Source of the DNA: Mytilus galloprovincialis
Lineage: Eukaryota > Mollusca > Bivalvia > Mytilida > Mytilidae
Assembly (NCBI RefSeq): GCF_965363235.1
Contig: NC_134843.1
Span: 94,397,795-94,461,794 of the forward strand
Length of the DNA: 64,000 nucleotides
Direction: 5' to 3'
Position numbers and translations under genes: made by a program. Positions 33,608 to 46,784 of this stretch are shown here, in pieces (within the stretch, counting starts at the first letter, position 1; each line of letters opens with the position of its first letter). Below the pieces are notes generated by a model. It saw only the letters and a list, made by a program, of their open reading frames with translations, had not been told where the DNA came from and ran no database searches.

Positions 33608-35521
33608 ATACATAATCTGTATGTTACATTTGTCAAACCAATCTATTCTGATTGTGTTAAAAGAAATCTTTAACATTATAAAAGTTTCAAACTGAACAAC
33701 GCTTGTATAATTTTAAAATTTCAAAGTTGACTCAAGTTGAATGTCTTAATAGAGATTGTATAGATATGAGTTCTCCGACAGAATAGTAATACATATGAGT
33801 TGGTACAATTCTAAAAGATCTTAGTTGATGAAAGTTAATATAGTAATTACTCTTATAGATACTGCGTAGATATACATTCACAACGGATAGCACTCGTGTG
33901 CATTTTTAGTGGTATAACTAAAAAAAAAAAGTAGACAAAGGTTAGAAATTACAAGAGAAGTTGCGTATTTGTACATCCCAAATTAATAGATTTGGCTATT
34001 GTCTATCACCATGATTTGTCTTTTTTCCTTCGTTTTGTCCAGATTTTAACACAGTATAACTACTGTGACTCAGTCTGTATTGTACGCTAGACTTTGAAAA
34101 TATATTTAAATCACTATATTATCTAAACAATTTAGTTTTAGAAATCAGCAGTACAACGGTGGTTATATGTCGACCATGATCTGGTTACCTTACTGATGAG
34201 CATCTTTGCTTACACCGGGTTTTAATTATGAGGTTCATTTTACTCAGTCTTTGGTTGTTTTTGTAGAATTGTGTTCGTCTTTTAGCAATTTTACGTTTTT
34301 GTTTGCAAAGGCGTTTTTAGTTTGGTTTTGAACTATTAGGTTATGAGAGAGGTTCTGATATTTAAACTATTTCAACTGGATGTGGCCTTGATACTTTCCA
34401 TAATGAGAAAAGGTTCAGTAACGGAAGAACGGCCACTTTATATATTATGCTCTCTTGTTAAGGTTGGAACAGAAACCGTTCAAAATATGTGTACGGCGGT
34501 ATCTTTAATGGTACCTCAGAAAATTGAACTTTTTTTTCTATTGTTTAACCATTGTAATTTTTAGAAAAAAACGTAAAATAGTCCATAAATTGAGGTTAAC
34601 AAACTAAACGTATAAGACAACATATTAATGTTAAAAGGAGGGGCATCAATGTATTGTAATCCTAGAGGTGTGAATATCCAATCTTATAACAATCCCGACT
34701 GAGGAATTATAATAATGCATGACAATAATAAATTATTATTGAAGTTGTGTATTGAAATTCTATGGCAATGCAATTAGTTTATTTTATTTTTTTAGCATAT
34801 ATGTATATGTATATGTTTGTTGTATTACATAACAATCCGGCTTCTCGAAGAGCTAGAGACAGTTCCCATTTTACCGCCTGAAATAAAAACAAAATAACAA
34901 TTAAAAGATGACAAGCATTTCACTCAAAAAATAAGATTAATGAGGGCTGCTGTTGTTCTTTTTTTATCTATTTCATTTATCTACCAATAAACAACTCTTT
35001 ATTGATATATAACTAATCAAACAGTATTTGCATTTTCAACAATAAGCGTGTGTTTTATTTCCCATAGTTGTAATTCGTTTTAAAGGGAAAAAAAGCCTGT
35101 GCATTTAGTATCTATAGACGTCATTTTCTTAGCGATTCTATGAACGACTGTATTTGAGGATGGGGAGGAGTCTATGCGATGTAAAAAGTAAACACTAACG
35201 ATACGTTCATGACTAGACTTATGTTTGAGGGCATACAATACAGTTACAGTGCACGTAGGTAATGACGCTGCTAACGTTAATTGTTATTTTCGCGACGTCA
35301 AACTATGACTTATCGGGAAAAGATTCAGTTCTGACTAAGAAAAGTGCTTCGGACGCCAGAAATTAATTAAAAGTGTTGTTTTCAAATTTTTATCATTCAA
35401 ACTAATTTAACTTGAGTCCATGGACCCCTCTTTTTTTAAATGCCATTTGTTTTTTTACGTAAGAAGATTATGTGTGCCAATTTTCACGAAAACGTCAATA
35501 GTGCATTTTTTTTTTTAAATA
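33608..35521. other. Gene-free stretch
   Basis: Open frames of 60-75 residues (for example 34343-34564) show no recognisable domain. No repeat is identified. Confidence 0.4.
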
Positions 35522-36336
35522 TACTAGTCAACAAAAGAAACGATACACGACTTTGGAATAAAATTTATCACAAAGTATTAAATATAAAGCAAAATGAGAT
35601 GCACTATTTTAAAAAGCTTTCATTTGCAATGTATGCACATATGAGAATGCAATTCAAAACCTAAAAAGTAACTAAATTCCGTGTAAACGATCATAGGGTG
35701 CAAATTATTTTTGCGGAAAGTTGGAGAAAAAATCGCCACACAATTTTCTAATTACTAAATGAATTTTCAAATTCGTTAAAAAATATCTAATATGCTCATC
35801 AAGTTATGTTTATGTTGTAACTTATGGGTTGAATTATTGTTTTTTTTTTATTATTTTTGGGAGAAAAAGCGTTTTTTTGAAATCTTAAAAAATGAAAATA
35901 AAAAAAAAGAATATCGTCTTAAATCAATGCTTTGGATATGAAAACAATACACTGTAAATTTGGAACCTTTCGGATTAGTTTTAAGATTGTTACCGTCGTT
36001 TTTTTAATTTCACTTTACACATATCAATTGATAATGTAAACATTTTAACGATTTCTTGTGAGGCTGAACTCTGCTTAACAAATAAAAATATGATTGTTAA
36101 AAAAGAATTAATGACAAAAATTGTCGTTACCTTTAAATGAGAGGCTGGCATCATTAGTTGGAACTTCTGTTTTTAAAATGGTCGTTTTCTGTAAATTTTG
36201 TCAAAAAAAAATAAATTTCGTCATGAAAGCAAAAAAAATGTTTTTCTAAACAACCTTCAATATTGGTCCTTTAAACTGAAAACTTCATCTTTAATTTGAA
36301 AAAAAAGTCGTGTATCGTTTCTTTTGTTGACCAGTA
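35522..36336. mobile_element. MITE with mariner/Tc1-like ends
   Basis: The outer tract CTAGTCAACAAAAGAAACGA, then TACACGACTT, from 35524 is matched in reverse by AAGTCGTGTATCGTTTCTTT, TGTTGACCAG ending at 36334, with one mismatch in about 30 bases. TA flanks both ends (35522-35523, 36335-36336), the target-site duplication of the Tc1/mariner superfamily. The 811-bp interior is AT-rich and has no transposase remnant, so the element is non-autonomous. Confidence 0.8.
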
Positions 36337-37835
36337 TATATATATAAATATGCAGCAAAAAATTATGTTTTTTTTCTACATTTGTGAACATTTGATAAAT
36401 ATGAGTTATTTGAAAAAACCAATTGCACAAATTTTAAGGACGTTTATATGAGACAGAATTTACAAATAATTTAACAAAAACAGCTTGTGTTTATCTTTTA
36501 AAACAAAAATGTTATGTATACCTGTCGAAAGGAAAAATACGTCCACAAATCCGACTTTTTAGCAAACATATCAAATTTCGACCTCATTTTACCCAAAAAG
36601 TAGCACATGAGGTATATTTTTTATGACATATTTGATTTAATCAGGCAAAAAATAGCCTACATGCAATTTTTAGCAAAATTACAATATTGGATCAAAACTG
36701 TTTCTTATGCCCTTAAAACTGAAAAGCTACTTGTAACAAACAAATTGACTTCTAAATCGAAACAAAAACATTGTACACATGACTACTTCAATCCACAGCA
36801 ATTCAGCGTCACCACCGTAAAAGTCTTACAAAATGTTAATTATTTTTTAAATAGTGTTTGATTATTAAAACCTGTCAATAATAAAGCTATGAAAAGTCAA
36901 GAGAGAATATTTTCCCGCTCTTTTGATTCCTTTATTAATTCCCTATCATTATAAACTAGTGTTGTGAAAAGTTAATTATTATGAAACTGAGAAGCGAACT
37001 CCCTTTAGCCAAGCTAGCTACAATCGTAATAATGTCACCATAGCACTTCATCGCCCAATCATCGCACGTCAGCGTGACAAATGCGGTTCAGAGTCTAACA
37101 TATATATATCACTTTTGCATTACATACTTATCCGACTTCTTGCTGAGCTGAAAGCAGTAACAGTTCCATCTCTTGAGGTTGATACTAAATAGCAATAAAT
37201 ATCATAATTATAAAACAAGGAGCTGTGGTAAGAATGCATTTTTCTCTTTTTAATTAAACCGATAGTTTCCTTTTCCCAATTTTGAAGTTTTACGCGATTG
37301 TGGATTCTCTATTTATGTTAAACAAGAAGAATATGAGACCCGTACCAATTGTTGTAATCTGTTCGATTGATGTGATTGAGTTTCTGATTTTGCCATTAGC
37401 TTAGGGACTTTCCGTTTAGAACTTTCCTCAGAGTTTGGTACTTTTGCAATTTTATGTTTCACTGTTTCGACTAAACAAGGAACTTTCATTTTCGTTTTTA
37501 TGTGATTTCTTCGTTTTTGTGTGTTGCTTTGAGTAAGTATCTATTTGTCAAGAAATCAGGTAAACTGTTAATGTCCATTTTTCTCGAAAGTGACATGACT
37601 TGTGGTACGTACATAAAAACCACGAAAAAAATGTCGAAAAACAATTAGTTCATAGAAATTAACTCAAAAGGTTACATATTTTCAACTTTTATAATGGTAA
37701 ACATACTCGTAAAGCATTCATTATGAACAAGTGACTTTCTGTTGTCCGGTCAAACTTTTGCGTCTTTTGACTTATCTCGTATATTGCCTTAAATGTATCA
37801 TAACGCTTTAATCTTAAATCATTTTTTTACCAAAT
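36337..37835. other. Gene-free stretch with a locally duplicated tract
   Basis: Positions 36885-37010 share GCTATGAAAAGTCAAGAGAG, ATTTTCCCG, TTCCTTTATTAAT and GAAACTGAGAAGCGAA with 52325-52520. A family C copy lies at 37345-37450. No gene is seen. Confidence 0.45.
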
Positions 37836-40550
37836 TCAATACACACCTTCACTTTTCTTAACCTCGCATCCGTTGCAATAACATTTAGAGTTTTCGCAAT
37901 AGCCAGCTAGACCATTACAACCAGACCCTAAACAACAACCTGCGCAGCCAACGTTACTGATGTATGCTACTTTACAAAATCTGTCAGAACAAACTTGCTG
38001 AAAGGATTCTCGCATACCTGTATATAAACAAATAATATTAAAACGGTCAATTGAAACGGAGTTGATTTCCATTAACACTAAACGTGTTTTAAAGTTGTAA
38101 CAAAACCAAAATAAATAAGGCGAATTCTACAACGGGGAGGTCAATAAACACTGACAAACTCAACCTGTTGCAATTCACTGATATATATCGTTTCAGTGTT
38201 AAGTTAAACAGAGCACTGTTTTTATCGAAAACAACTAATCTTTTACATCAACTATGGGTAATGAAAGTTTCGAACAGCGGTATACTTCTTTCGCCTTTTT
38301 TATTTTTATCCTTGATGAATATTGAAATCAATCGGTACTACTCCAATTCCAAACTCAATTCTATATAAATAATCATAGCTTCTATTCTATAACACGAAAA
38401 TAACTAACTTAAGTTGAACATGTAAACAATATCACTAGATGCACTTGCCTTCATTAAGTCCTTGCGATATAAGAAATTGCTTTGAAATCTTGTGTGTTCC
38501 ACAGTGCGACACTTCAAATATTACCTTCAATATTTGGTTATCACTTCTGTATATTTTGCATTTACTCTAATCAAATTGGTCCATCACTTGGCTTACACGT
38601 CAATAGAATCAGGTTGCCGAAGCAACTATCGTTACATTCACTGAGATGTATACGTATGCAACAAACATGCATGGGATCCGAAAAACAAGACCGGTACTGT
38701 TATTTCTATTCTAATGCACAACAAAATGGACTAATGCATAATATCTTAAAATATGTATGACATCAATATAAAGTAAAGCTTATTGCAAGGATGATTTAAG
38801 CGCGTAAGTCATTACAAAATATTACGCCCAAAGAAAATAAACAGTTATTCAGTTATTCTTCCACATCAAGTAGATGCTATTTTATTTTTATTTTATTGCG
38901 TGAATCCAACATTTATAGATTTCAAAACTTCCTAAATAACGACTTATCAATTTTTCATTTGATGGAGAATAGTTAACAATATATAAAGTTATATTTGATA
39001 AGGTTAAGAATTATAAGAACTATATTTCGTTGATTGACAAACTAAACATAAAAATCCATCGGACTTGGTCAATCTCCTTATAGATTGCACTTCTGTTAAT
39101 ATAAACTATGCAATTATGCATAGAAACTACGTCACTACAACTGTAACACTTTTACTATAAAGTTTTGAAGTTCATATTTAAGTTCATATTAACTTCTATT
39201 TTTCACCATTTGTATTCCTCGAACTTGTAAGAGTTAAACTTATACAAAAATTCCCCTCCTTTTACTTTGAATCTACTTCGGGATTTAATTAAGCCGCTGT
39301 CTATTTGTATTTATACTGGTAACATTCCCTAGTTACGTCGTCTTGAGATGAAATATAGAGCTACTATCCGGTAACCAGGTAAGGTTATTAACAAAACAGT
39401 TATATCTATGAATACTATATATCTTCCCAAAATAGGCGGGGTTTGATAAACCGCTTTATTTACAAAGTGCAACCTAGAATTCCTTTACAAGTGCAGCATC
39501 TCACTTCTAGAAAAAAAAGTGGCATTCAGATAGACTTCATTGAATAAAATAAAACAATAATTCTAATTTAAATTTTGACTTTGATAATCAGCATACATAG
39601 GCCCACTTGAAATTTATAACCTTTGTTTTTTTTTATTTGAATATTTTTGTGTTTTGTCATAAACATTTAAATATTTGCTTTCCAACTGCATCAAGTATTA
39701 ACCCTTTTCAAACAGTCCTTCAAATTATAAACTCAATCTACTTATATCATTATTGTCATTGGCTTAAAGACAATTACAATAATGATAAATCTATAGTCTT
39801 TAAAAAGATTATAGTGGTTATCGTGTTGCGCAGTCTTTTGTTTTCTATACTTCGTTGTGTATCCAGTTATTTGTCCTTTGGTCTTTCTAATGTTTAAGCC
39901 ATAGCATTTTCAGTTTTTTGTCGACTTGTGAAAAGTAAAATCACAACAATACTGAACACCCAGGAAACTTCAAAAAAGGAAAGGCTCTATTCAAATTCAT
40001 TGGTCAACTTCAAAACGTAAAACAAACGAATGGATAACAACTGTCATATTCCTGACTTGGTACAGGCATATTCTTATGTAGAAAATGTTGCATTAAACCT
40101 GATTTTATACCTTGCTAAACTTCGAACTTCTATGACCATTGCAAAAAATTCCGTTATTGACAACGATGTATGAACGATACAAACAGACACAATAGGTAAA
40201 CATGTCAATAAAAGTCAACATTGTTTTATCATCTTAATCACTTTTGCGAGTTAAGATGTCCTTTTTTATCTTTCGACTGATTTTTTATAAACATTTCTGT
40301 AATATCATAAGTAATTCAAAGTAAGTATGAATACTTCAAAGAAAATATTTAAATTTAGGTATACGTGCAATTGATCATATTAGATAACAAAGTAATTGTA
40401 ATTAATTGCATACATGTACAGAAGTATAGAGTATTCGACCCCATTTTTGTTAATGAAGATAAATTTAACAGACAAGTTAAAATTAGAAAAATGTAATATT
40501 TTACCTATAGCAAAGAGAAGAATAGTGAATACAAATGTAGTGCTGTTCAT
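37836..40550 (-). CDS. Secreted 10-cysteine defensin/myticin-like peptide, gene 2
   Basis: Exon 1 is 40550-40505 (46 bp, MNSTTFVFTILLFAI, donor at 40504-40503). Exon 2 is 38017-37836 after a TACAG acceptor. The phase-1 intron is 2,487 bp, against 404 bp in gene 1. The product is 75 residues with Cys at 25, 30, 40, 43, 44, 49, 56, 61, 63 and 66, the same pattern as gene 1 with one more residue between the second and third cysteines. GYCENSK and the C-x-C-N-G-C end are shared. It differs in a nine-residue C-terminal tail (EVKKSEGVY) where gene 1 stops. A GTTAAG at that point might instead be a splice donor. The mature peptide is less basic than gene 1, so its target may differ. A 5' UTR acceptor lies just before 40564, and a strong GTAAGT donor on the minus strand near 41663 could end the first UTR exon. 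Confidence 0.83.
39930..40140 (+). repeat. Interspersed repeat family C, in intron of peptide gene 2
   Basis: GTAAAATCACAACAATACTG, then GGAAAGGCTC and ATGGATAACAACTGTCATAT, are the reverse of 11895-12045. The copy continues into CCTGACTTGGTACAGGCATA, a tract shared with repeat family D. Confidence 0.65.
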
Positions 40551-40564
40551 TCTGTAAATAGTAT

Positions 40565-43439
40565 CTGAAATGAAGTAAAACTAAATGTACATACTACACT
40601 AACGTATGAATAAAAAACAATCAAAACAGATAAAATAATAAACAAAAGGAAACATTATTTTCTCTAAAATAAACGTTAAGATACTTTTATTTGAACTCTT
40701 AATGTTATTCAACAAAAACTACCTAGTACGATAGGCACTTAACATTAAATTAACACTTTGCATTGTATTTGGCTTCAGTATATAAAGATAACTCACACAC
40801 TTTATTCTACTGACTATTAAAATGGGGAAACACACATCAATGTAACATTTTATTTTTCTGCCAATGATTCGTACACAATATATACGTTTTGAATTAAAGA
40901 AAAATCTATAAAACGAACTGGAAAGTAAAATTAAGTTTCAAATTGTACATTTGAAAACATCACAGAAAAGTTGAGGCTGGAATTACCATTATAAGAATGA
41001 TTGAATGAACAACTCTTCACTGGCCCTTAAATTGGAATAAAACAAAATATTACTACAAAGGACTAACGCCAAAAAATTGCTCATAAATAGTTTTTAAAAA
41101 TGGATAATTTGTTCTATGTTCCTGTGCAGTTCCTAGTTGTGTTGTAGTGATCTTATTTTACATAGTTCCATGAGATCATCCATTAACGTACGTAGTTTTC
41201 ACCTAATACTGAATAAAAAGAAAACGAGAAATAATTTGACATCATACAAATCAATCATTAACGTTAGCATATCTAAATTTTAAACTAACCTTTCATGTTT
41301 CCAGCGGTTAATATAATGTCTTATGTTACCAAAGCCGATATAAATATCATGAATTATCGGAAGTAATAAAATATATTACTGCCGACGTTAAGTTATATAA
41401 AAAAAACCGTTATATCTGAACGCCAGCAGATATATATTTTAGTACTTTCGATGATTCATAACTTCATCATCATCTTTTATCATTCTCTTTTTAAATTGCA
41501 TGTTTCGGAGATTAACAGTAAATATAAATTTGAGTCTTTGTAAGTGTTCTTTTATATAAATTTTCGTTGATATCGTTAAACATATCAGATATGTTATTTA
41601 GTTATTATATTAATCTTGAACCATTGCAGCCTATATATATTTACGAAATATATCAACTTACCTCGATATTGGTTCTGATAAAGTCGAGAATCGTACTCCG
41701 AGTCTTAACTTTTATGTTTTGAATCGTAAAAAGCCAGCTTATTCAAATATAGTTCTTTTCGTGCAATTTGTAGCCACAAATAGCAAGGTTCAAGGATCTT
41801 AATTATTTTACGACTTATTATATTAAACTTTAACACTTTCACACTCATCTTTTTTTAAATTTCTTAATCAAATATACAAAGTGTTACAATTTGATTAATT
41901 ATTGTAATTAATATAAATCTTATCCATGGGTCAACAGAATACGTTGTACGCCTTAAAAAGATAAAAGGAACATTTTAAAATGTCCATGCGTCTGACGCTT
42001 TTTTCTTGGATTACTCCAATCATGAATATTAATATGATTATAAACGTGTATATATCAACATATGTTTCATGTTTCAAACATTGTATACATTGTAGTTATT
42101 TCATTCATTGTATATATATGTAGTATATAGAGCTTTTACTTTATGTATGACAATCACCACAGAAAAAAGAAAAAGAAGTCAACGGAAAAATTTGACTTAT
42201 TTGTCCGAGTAAATAGGCACTCAGAAATTTCTACAAATAGATAAGCAGAAACCAGAAATGAATGGATTTCCTACAAAATTCGAAATATTGATGACGAGGT
42301 ACGAAACTAGTTTTGACCATTTTCGAAAAATACATTTCTCGGAAATATGGATATAGTCGACAATAACAAATATGTATCATTAATGGAAGAAAAGCAATCA
42401 TGCCAAACGACTATTATAAGATGAATAATCTATAAAGAAACTTAAATGTGCAAACAGATTTATCAATGTCCCTAACAACAAAGAACATAATTTAACCGCA
42501 CACTTCGTGTTTTTCTGCAGTTGAAATTTTATTCATTTATTTATTTATTTATTTATTTATTAATTGATGAGCTGAGAAATAATTGCCTACTGATGATTAG
42601 AAGGTAACGTGCAGTCACAAAGCTTTCAAATTATTTTACTACCTGTTTCTAGCTGTACATGCCGTACATTCGAAAGTCATCACACTATAGTTATTTTCCT
42701 TTACACTATCATAGGCACGTTCTATTCACGTGAATTTCACATAAAATATTTTACGTGAATAGCACGATTAATGAGCAATTGAACAATAATGGCAAAAGTA
42801 GTTTACCGCTGTTTAAAATCTGATTTAGGGAAAACAAATCCAAAATAAAAAATAAAACTGAAGGAAACACATCAACTATAAGAGGAAAACAGAGAAACCA
42901 TGAAGTGCAACAAAAACATACGCCCACATATATACATATAAATGTACTATTTGATTACAACTGTCATATTCCAGACTTAGTACTCGACACTTTAAGAAAA
43001 AATGTGGCTTCAACCTGGTTTTATAGCTTATCAAACCTTCCACCTATATGAAAATGTTAAAAAAGATTGCTATAACGAAAACACTCATCACAAAAAAACG
43101 TACAATCATATAATATTAGAGTTGACCCAACATGAAAACCGCAAAACAACAAAATAATTTCCATCAACGACAAACAGCTCAAACAGTGACGTAACAATGT
43201 AACTGTGAATTATATACCATTCTTTACACTACCAGTCTAAACTATTAGCATGACAATGACGGTATTGAGAAGCTTTTTATAATTGATTGAATTACAAATG
43301 ATAACACTAAATAATGTATCGTTCGATCTGACAAGAACTGTTCAGATCAGACTGGCCATTTTAGATTAAAAAAAAATGGTGTACGTGTGTTATTACAAAG
43401 GAATATATTCCTAAATTTCATATTTCAAATTGGTAGAAA
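40565..43439. other. Intergenic stretch upstream of peptide gene 2
   Basis: It should contain the promoter and first exon of the minus-strand peptide gene. Positions 41879-42060 resemble 21521-21600 upstream of gene 1, which supports common ancestry of the two upstream regions. A (TTTA)n run lies at 42533-42563. Positions 42800-43110 are a diverged family D/C composite. Confidence 0.45.
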
Positions 43440-44060
43440 AAATGTGATGAAAGAAACAAAAGGACATTTAAACTCATAAGTCGAAAACAGACAGACAAAT
43501 TGAATAGTAATGCAAAGAGATAAAAATAGATAAATGAAAAGACAAATGGAAATAGTAATGTGTCAAAGAGACAACAACCCGACCATAGAACAGACAACAG
43601 CAGAAGGTCACCAATCCAGCTTTACAAAACAAAATATAGAAATTCAAAGACTGAGCCGCAAAAATATACAAAAAGAAGATGTGATATGCTGCTAGTTTAA
43701 TAACTCTCCACAAAAGACCAAATGTGACAGACATTCACAACTATAGCTCACCGGGCGGACTTCAACAATGAGCAAAGCCCTTTGCGCAAAGACGGTTTAA
43801 AGCCAACCATTACTGGGGTTGTTGTCAGATGCTTTGGAAGGTTGAACAGATCATACTCCACAGGGGCCCCCTTTGAAAAGCTTATGTAAGTACTACAATA
43901 CCGTCTAATTTGGTAGGTTACATGAGAGTTAAAGGAGAAGGGTTAATAGTTACGACAATTGAAACATATTCGTCATCATCTGTGACGTCAATGAGGGTCG
44001 ACAAAAAAAACGGCTTCCGTAAATTTCAGATATGATAATTTCAAATTCACCACTTGGAAC
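43440..44060 (-). mobile_element. Diverged retroelement 3' end with inserted short repeats
   Basis: Read on the minus strand, 43795-44060 matches the outward end seen at 22860-23112 (positions with GTGACGTCAATGAGGGTCG, TACCGTCTAATTTGGTAGG, CTGGGGTTGTTG). 43440-43500 matches the tail farther out. Family B (43540-43616) and family E (43697-43790) fragments interrupt it. The copy is old and non-functional. Confidence 0.6.
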
Positions 44061-45689
44061 ACTTATTTTAAGTTGTAAAAAAAAATAAAAAAATAACGAA
44101 CTCGGAATATAATTCTAAATCATGAAAAAACTAGTGTATCTCTATCACGGAAATCATGAAATCTAGCAACTACCAGTTGAAGAATTTCGTATTAACTGGA
44201 AGACATATAACTCTATATCCACTACGTACATAGTCTGAAATGTTTTTTATTCAATGGTATCGTGCAAAATGAAGTAAACCGATACTATAAAAGGTAGCAT
44301 TTTTTACAAAATAAATTTTTAAAAGTCACAGTATTAAGCTGTTTTGAACATGTTGAAAGTCCAAACGAAAAACAGTTATTTTTCAGATACGTGTTTTTTT
44401 TTTTTGTAACACAAGCAGCTCTATTAATATACAATTATTAACTTTTGATGAGCTTTACTAGTATGCAATGATTTATCAACTGAAATCAAAGGTTAAGAAT
44501 TGATTATTATCATGATTATATTACTAAGTATCCGTCTAACATTTCGCAGTGGTGCTAGTTATTCTTTTATTCTTGCAGTTTTTCTTTTTTTTTGCAAAAG
44601 GTGCGAGTCAAATTCTGTCTCTGTGATACAGGTGCCCCAGAATGAACGAAATAACAAAGAGAGGATAATCTAGAACTCTCCAATGATTTGACATTTTTTC
44701 GTTAGTGGCGCGTGTTTGTATTTTTAGTTTTGAGTTCCGGTGTTGTGTGACACGGATGCTTCGATAAATGAGGTATTTACTAAGAGAAGAGGAAAACAAT
44801 CTAAAGATTAACACATTTCTTCGAGTTCGTTATATTCCAATTTGGAGTGGTGCGAGTATGATAAAGTGATATAAGTTGTTATAATAAGTAAAAATGTTTT
44901 TAATGCATGGTGCGAGGTGGCCGTGGGGGAATTGTCTTAAATTCGAGACAAAATGACTACAAAACCATTTCAGCCTGCTAATAAAATGATGATGGTAAAA
45001 AAGCAGCTATGAAACTTAATTTTGGGGTTTAATTAATTTAGCTGCGCTTATTAAAGCATTAATTGATGCGGTTAAAAAAGAACATAACATTAACTAATTA
45101 TTCATTATATATGATACTTCAGACGATATTCGGTTCGGATATAAACTGGCTAAACAAATTTTGTCTATCAATTGAATAGTATAGATATGTGTTCTATGTA
45201 TTCATAATTATGCATCGTTATTAATAATCTGTCATTGTAATTGCCCTTGATGACTAGTTTCAGATAAGCGTAAAAAAACATAGAATTACAAATCTTCTCA
45301 ACTGTTTTTGTGTTCAACAAAAGTGCAAACATGTTTTTTTTCCATTTTATTGTAAATCAGAAACTGACATTAAGTAGTAGTACATGTATATAGAAACATA
45401 AAAGTGTTTTTGCATTCAGCATTTATTAAAAAATACCTGTATTTCTTCTTTTAATTATAACTGATGACCTGTCATCAGATATAAGAACTTTTTGTATCGC
45501 ATAATTTTGCTGTTTTGTTATAAAATATAAAATAAAATATGATGAATAAAAGTGATAAGTTACTTTCAGTTTTTTTTTAACATTGTTTGCTTCAACAAAG
45601 TACCTGTATTTTGATTTTATTGCGTTAGAATGACAATATTTCAATGAATGTATAATTCTTGCTAATAATAATGTTTTTGTCCAAGGCGG
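44061..45689. other. Gene-free stretch
   Basis: AT-rich, with short frames lacking recognisable domains. No repeat family is identified. Confidence 0.4.
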
Positions 45690-46225
45690 ATAACCCTGGC
45701 CTAACAACTTTTTGGAACTTTTGGTCCTCGGCGATCTTCAACTTGGTAGTTGTTATGGCTTTCAAACTTTTTACACCTGAGCATAGTTTTGTGTGGACGT
45801 AGCGGGCGTCTGGCGTATAAAAATATTTTTTGACCTGTTACCTTTGGATGGCTATTATTCGTTTGTTTCTCTGTCCTATATTTACTCCCATGTATCTGTT
45901 TATTTATTGTAATCCTGGCGTGTAATATTGTCATTTTAATATTATAATTAACACTGACATTAAAGCAGGAGGTTTGGCATGCCATAAAACCAGGTTCAAC
46001 CCACCATTTTTTTCATAAAATGCCCTGTGCCAAGTCAGGAAAATGGCCATTGTTACATTATAGTTAGTTTCTGTGTGTGTTACGTTTCGGTGTGTTGTGT
46101 CTCTGTTGTGTCGTAGTTCTCTTATATTTGATACGATTCCCTCAGTTTTAGTTTGTAACCCGGATTTGTTTTTTCTCTATCGATTTATGAATTTTGAACA
46201 GCGGTATACTACTGTTGCCTTTATT
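45690..46225 (-). repeat. Composite interspersed repeat (family D) with a hammerhead-derived module
   Basis: On the minus strand the order is AAAGGCAACAGTAGTATACC, TTACAAACTAAAACTGAGGG, CCTGACTTGGCACAGGGCAT, GGTGGGTTGAACCTGG, then a hammerhead-derived tract (45781-45816, keeping GGACG, GGCGTC and GGCGT but not the CTGATGA core), then AAGTTGAAGATCGCCGAGGA. The same order, on the plus strand, occurs at 60175-60550. Partial copies are at 10474-10567, 49735-49990 and 55195-55260. Confidence 0.75.
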
Positions 46226-46784
46226 TAATAAGATAAATATCTATACTTATTGAGCTGCATCTCCTCTGAAAATATACAAAGTCATCTAATTCATAAAAAT
46301 GTCTTTAAAACAAAAACATTTCCATAGAAAACATAAACAAGAGAACGTATCCCTATTCAGAGAAATTTATCGATCCATGTCTTTTACTCTGTTGTGCATG
46401 CGCAGTCGACGAACTGTCTGCGAAATTTTAAACCTACTAGAAAAAAAACCCGCGAAATATACTTTGGTTCTTAATTTGAAGATATACCGTTTTGATGTAA
46501 GAAAATTTAATCACAATTTGTCTTCCAACTCCCTCCGATCGGCAAGTTATCTCGTTTACACCTTTTGTAAATTGAAATCTTAAAACATTTGTTGCTAAAT
46601 TACAAATCTTGATCACATGTTTGATGAAATGTCTAGTTTGTACCATTCTATTAGAACCATGGTTTAAATTTTGCTTCAAAGATTTTGCACCACACTCCTC
46701 TCGGTGGAACAATATTTTTTGCGCCCCCCTCAACTCCTGGATTGGCACCTGATTTCAAGTGTTTCCATGCTCAGAAAAAACCCC
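46226..46784. other. Gene-free stretch
   Basis: Open frames on both strands (46299-46583, 46437-46748) overlap and show no domain. I treat them as chance. Confidence 0.4.

Noticed and set aside
38482-38760. A 92-residue open frame with several cysteines in the intron of peptide gene 2
   Set aside because: There is no signal peptide or domain match. It lies inside an intron on the opposite strand and lacks clear splice context.
45781-45816. Possible hammerhead ribozyme in the composite repeat
   Set aside because: The CTGATGA core is absent and only stem remnants and the GTC triplet remain. It is kept only as a repeat module.
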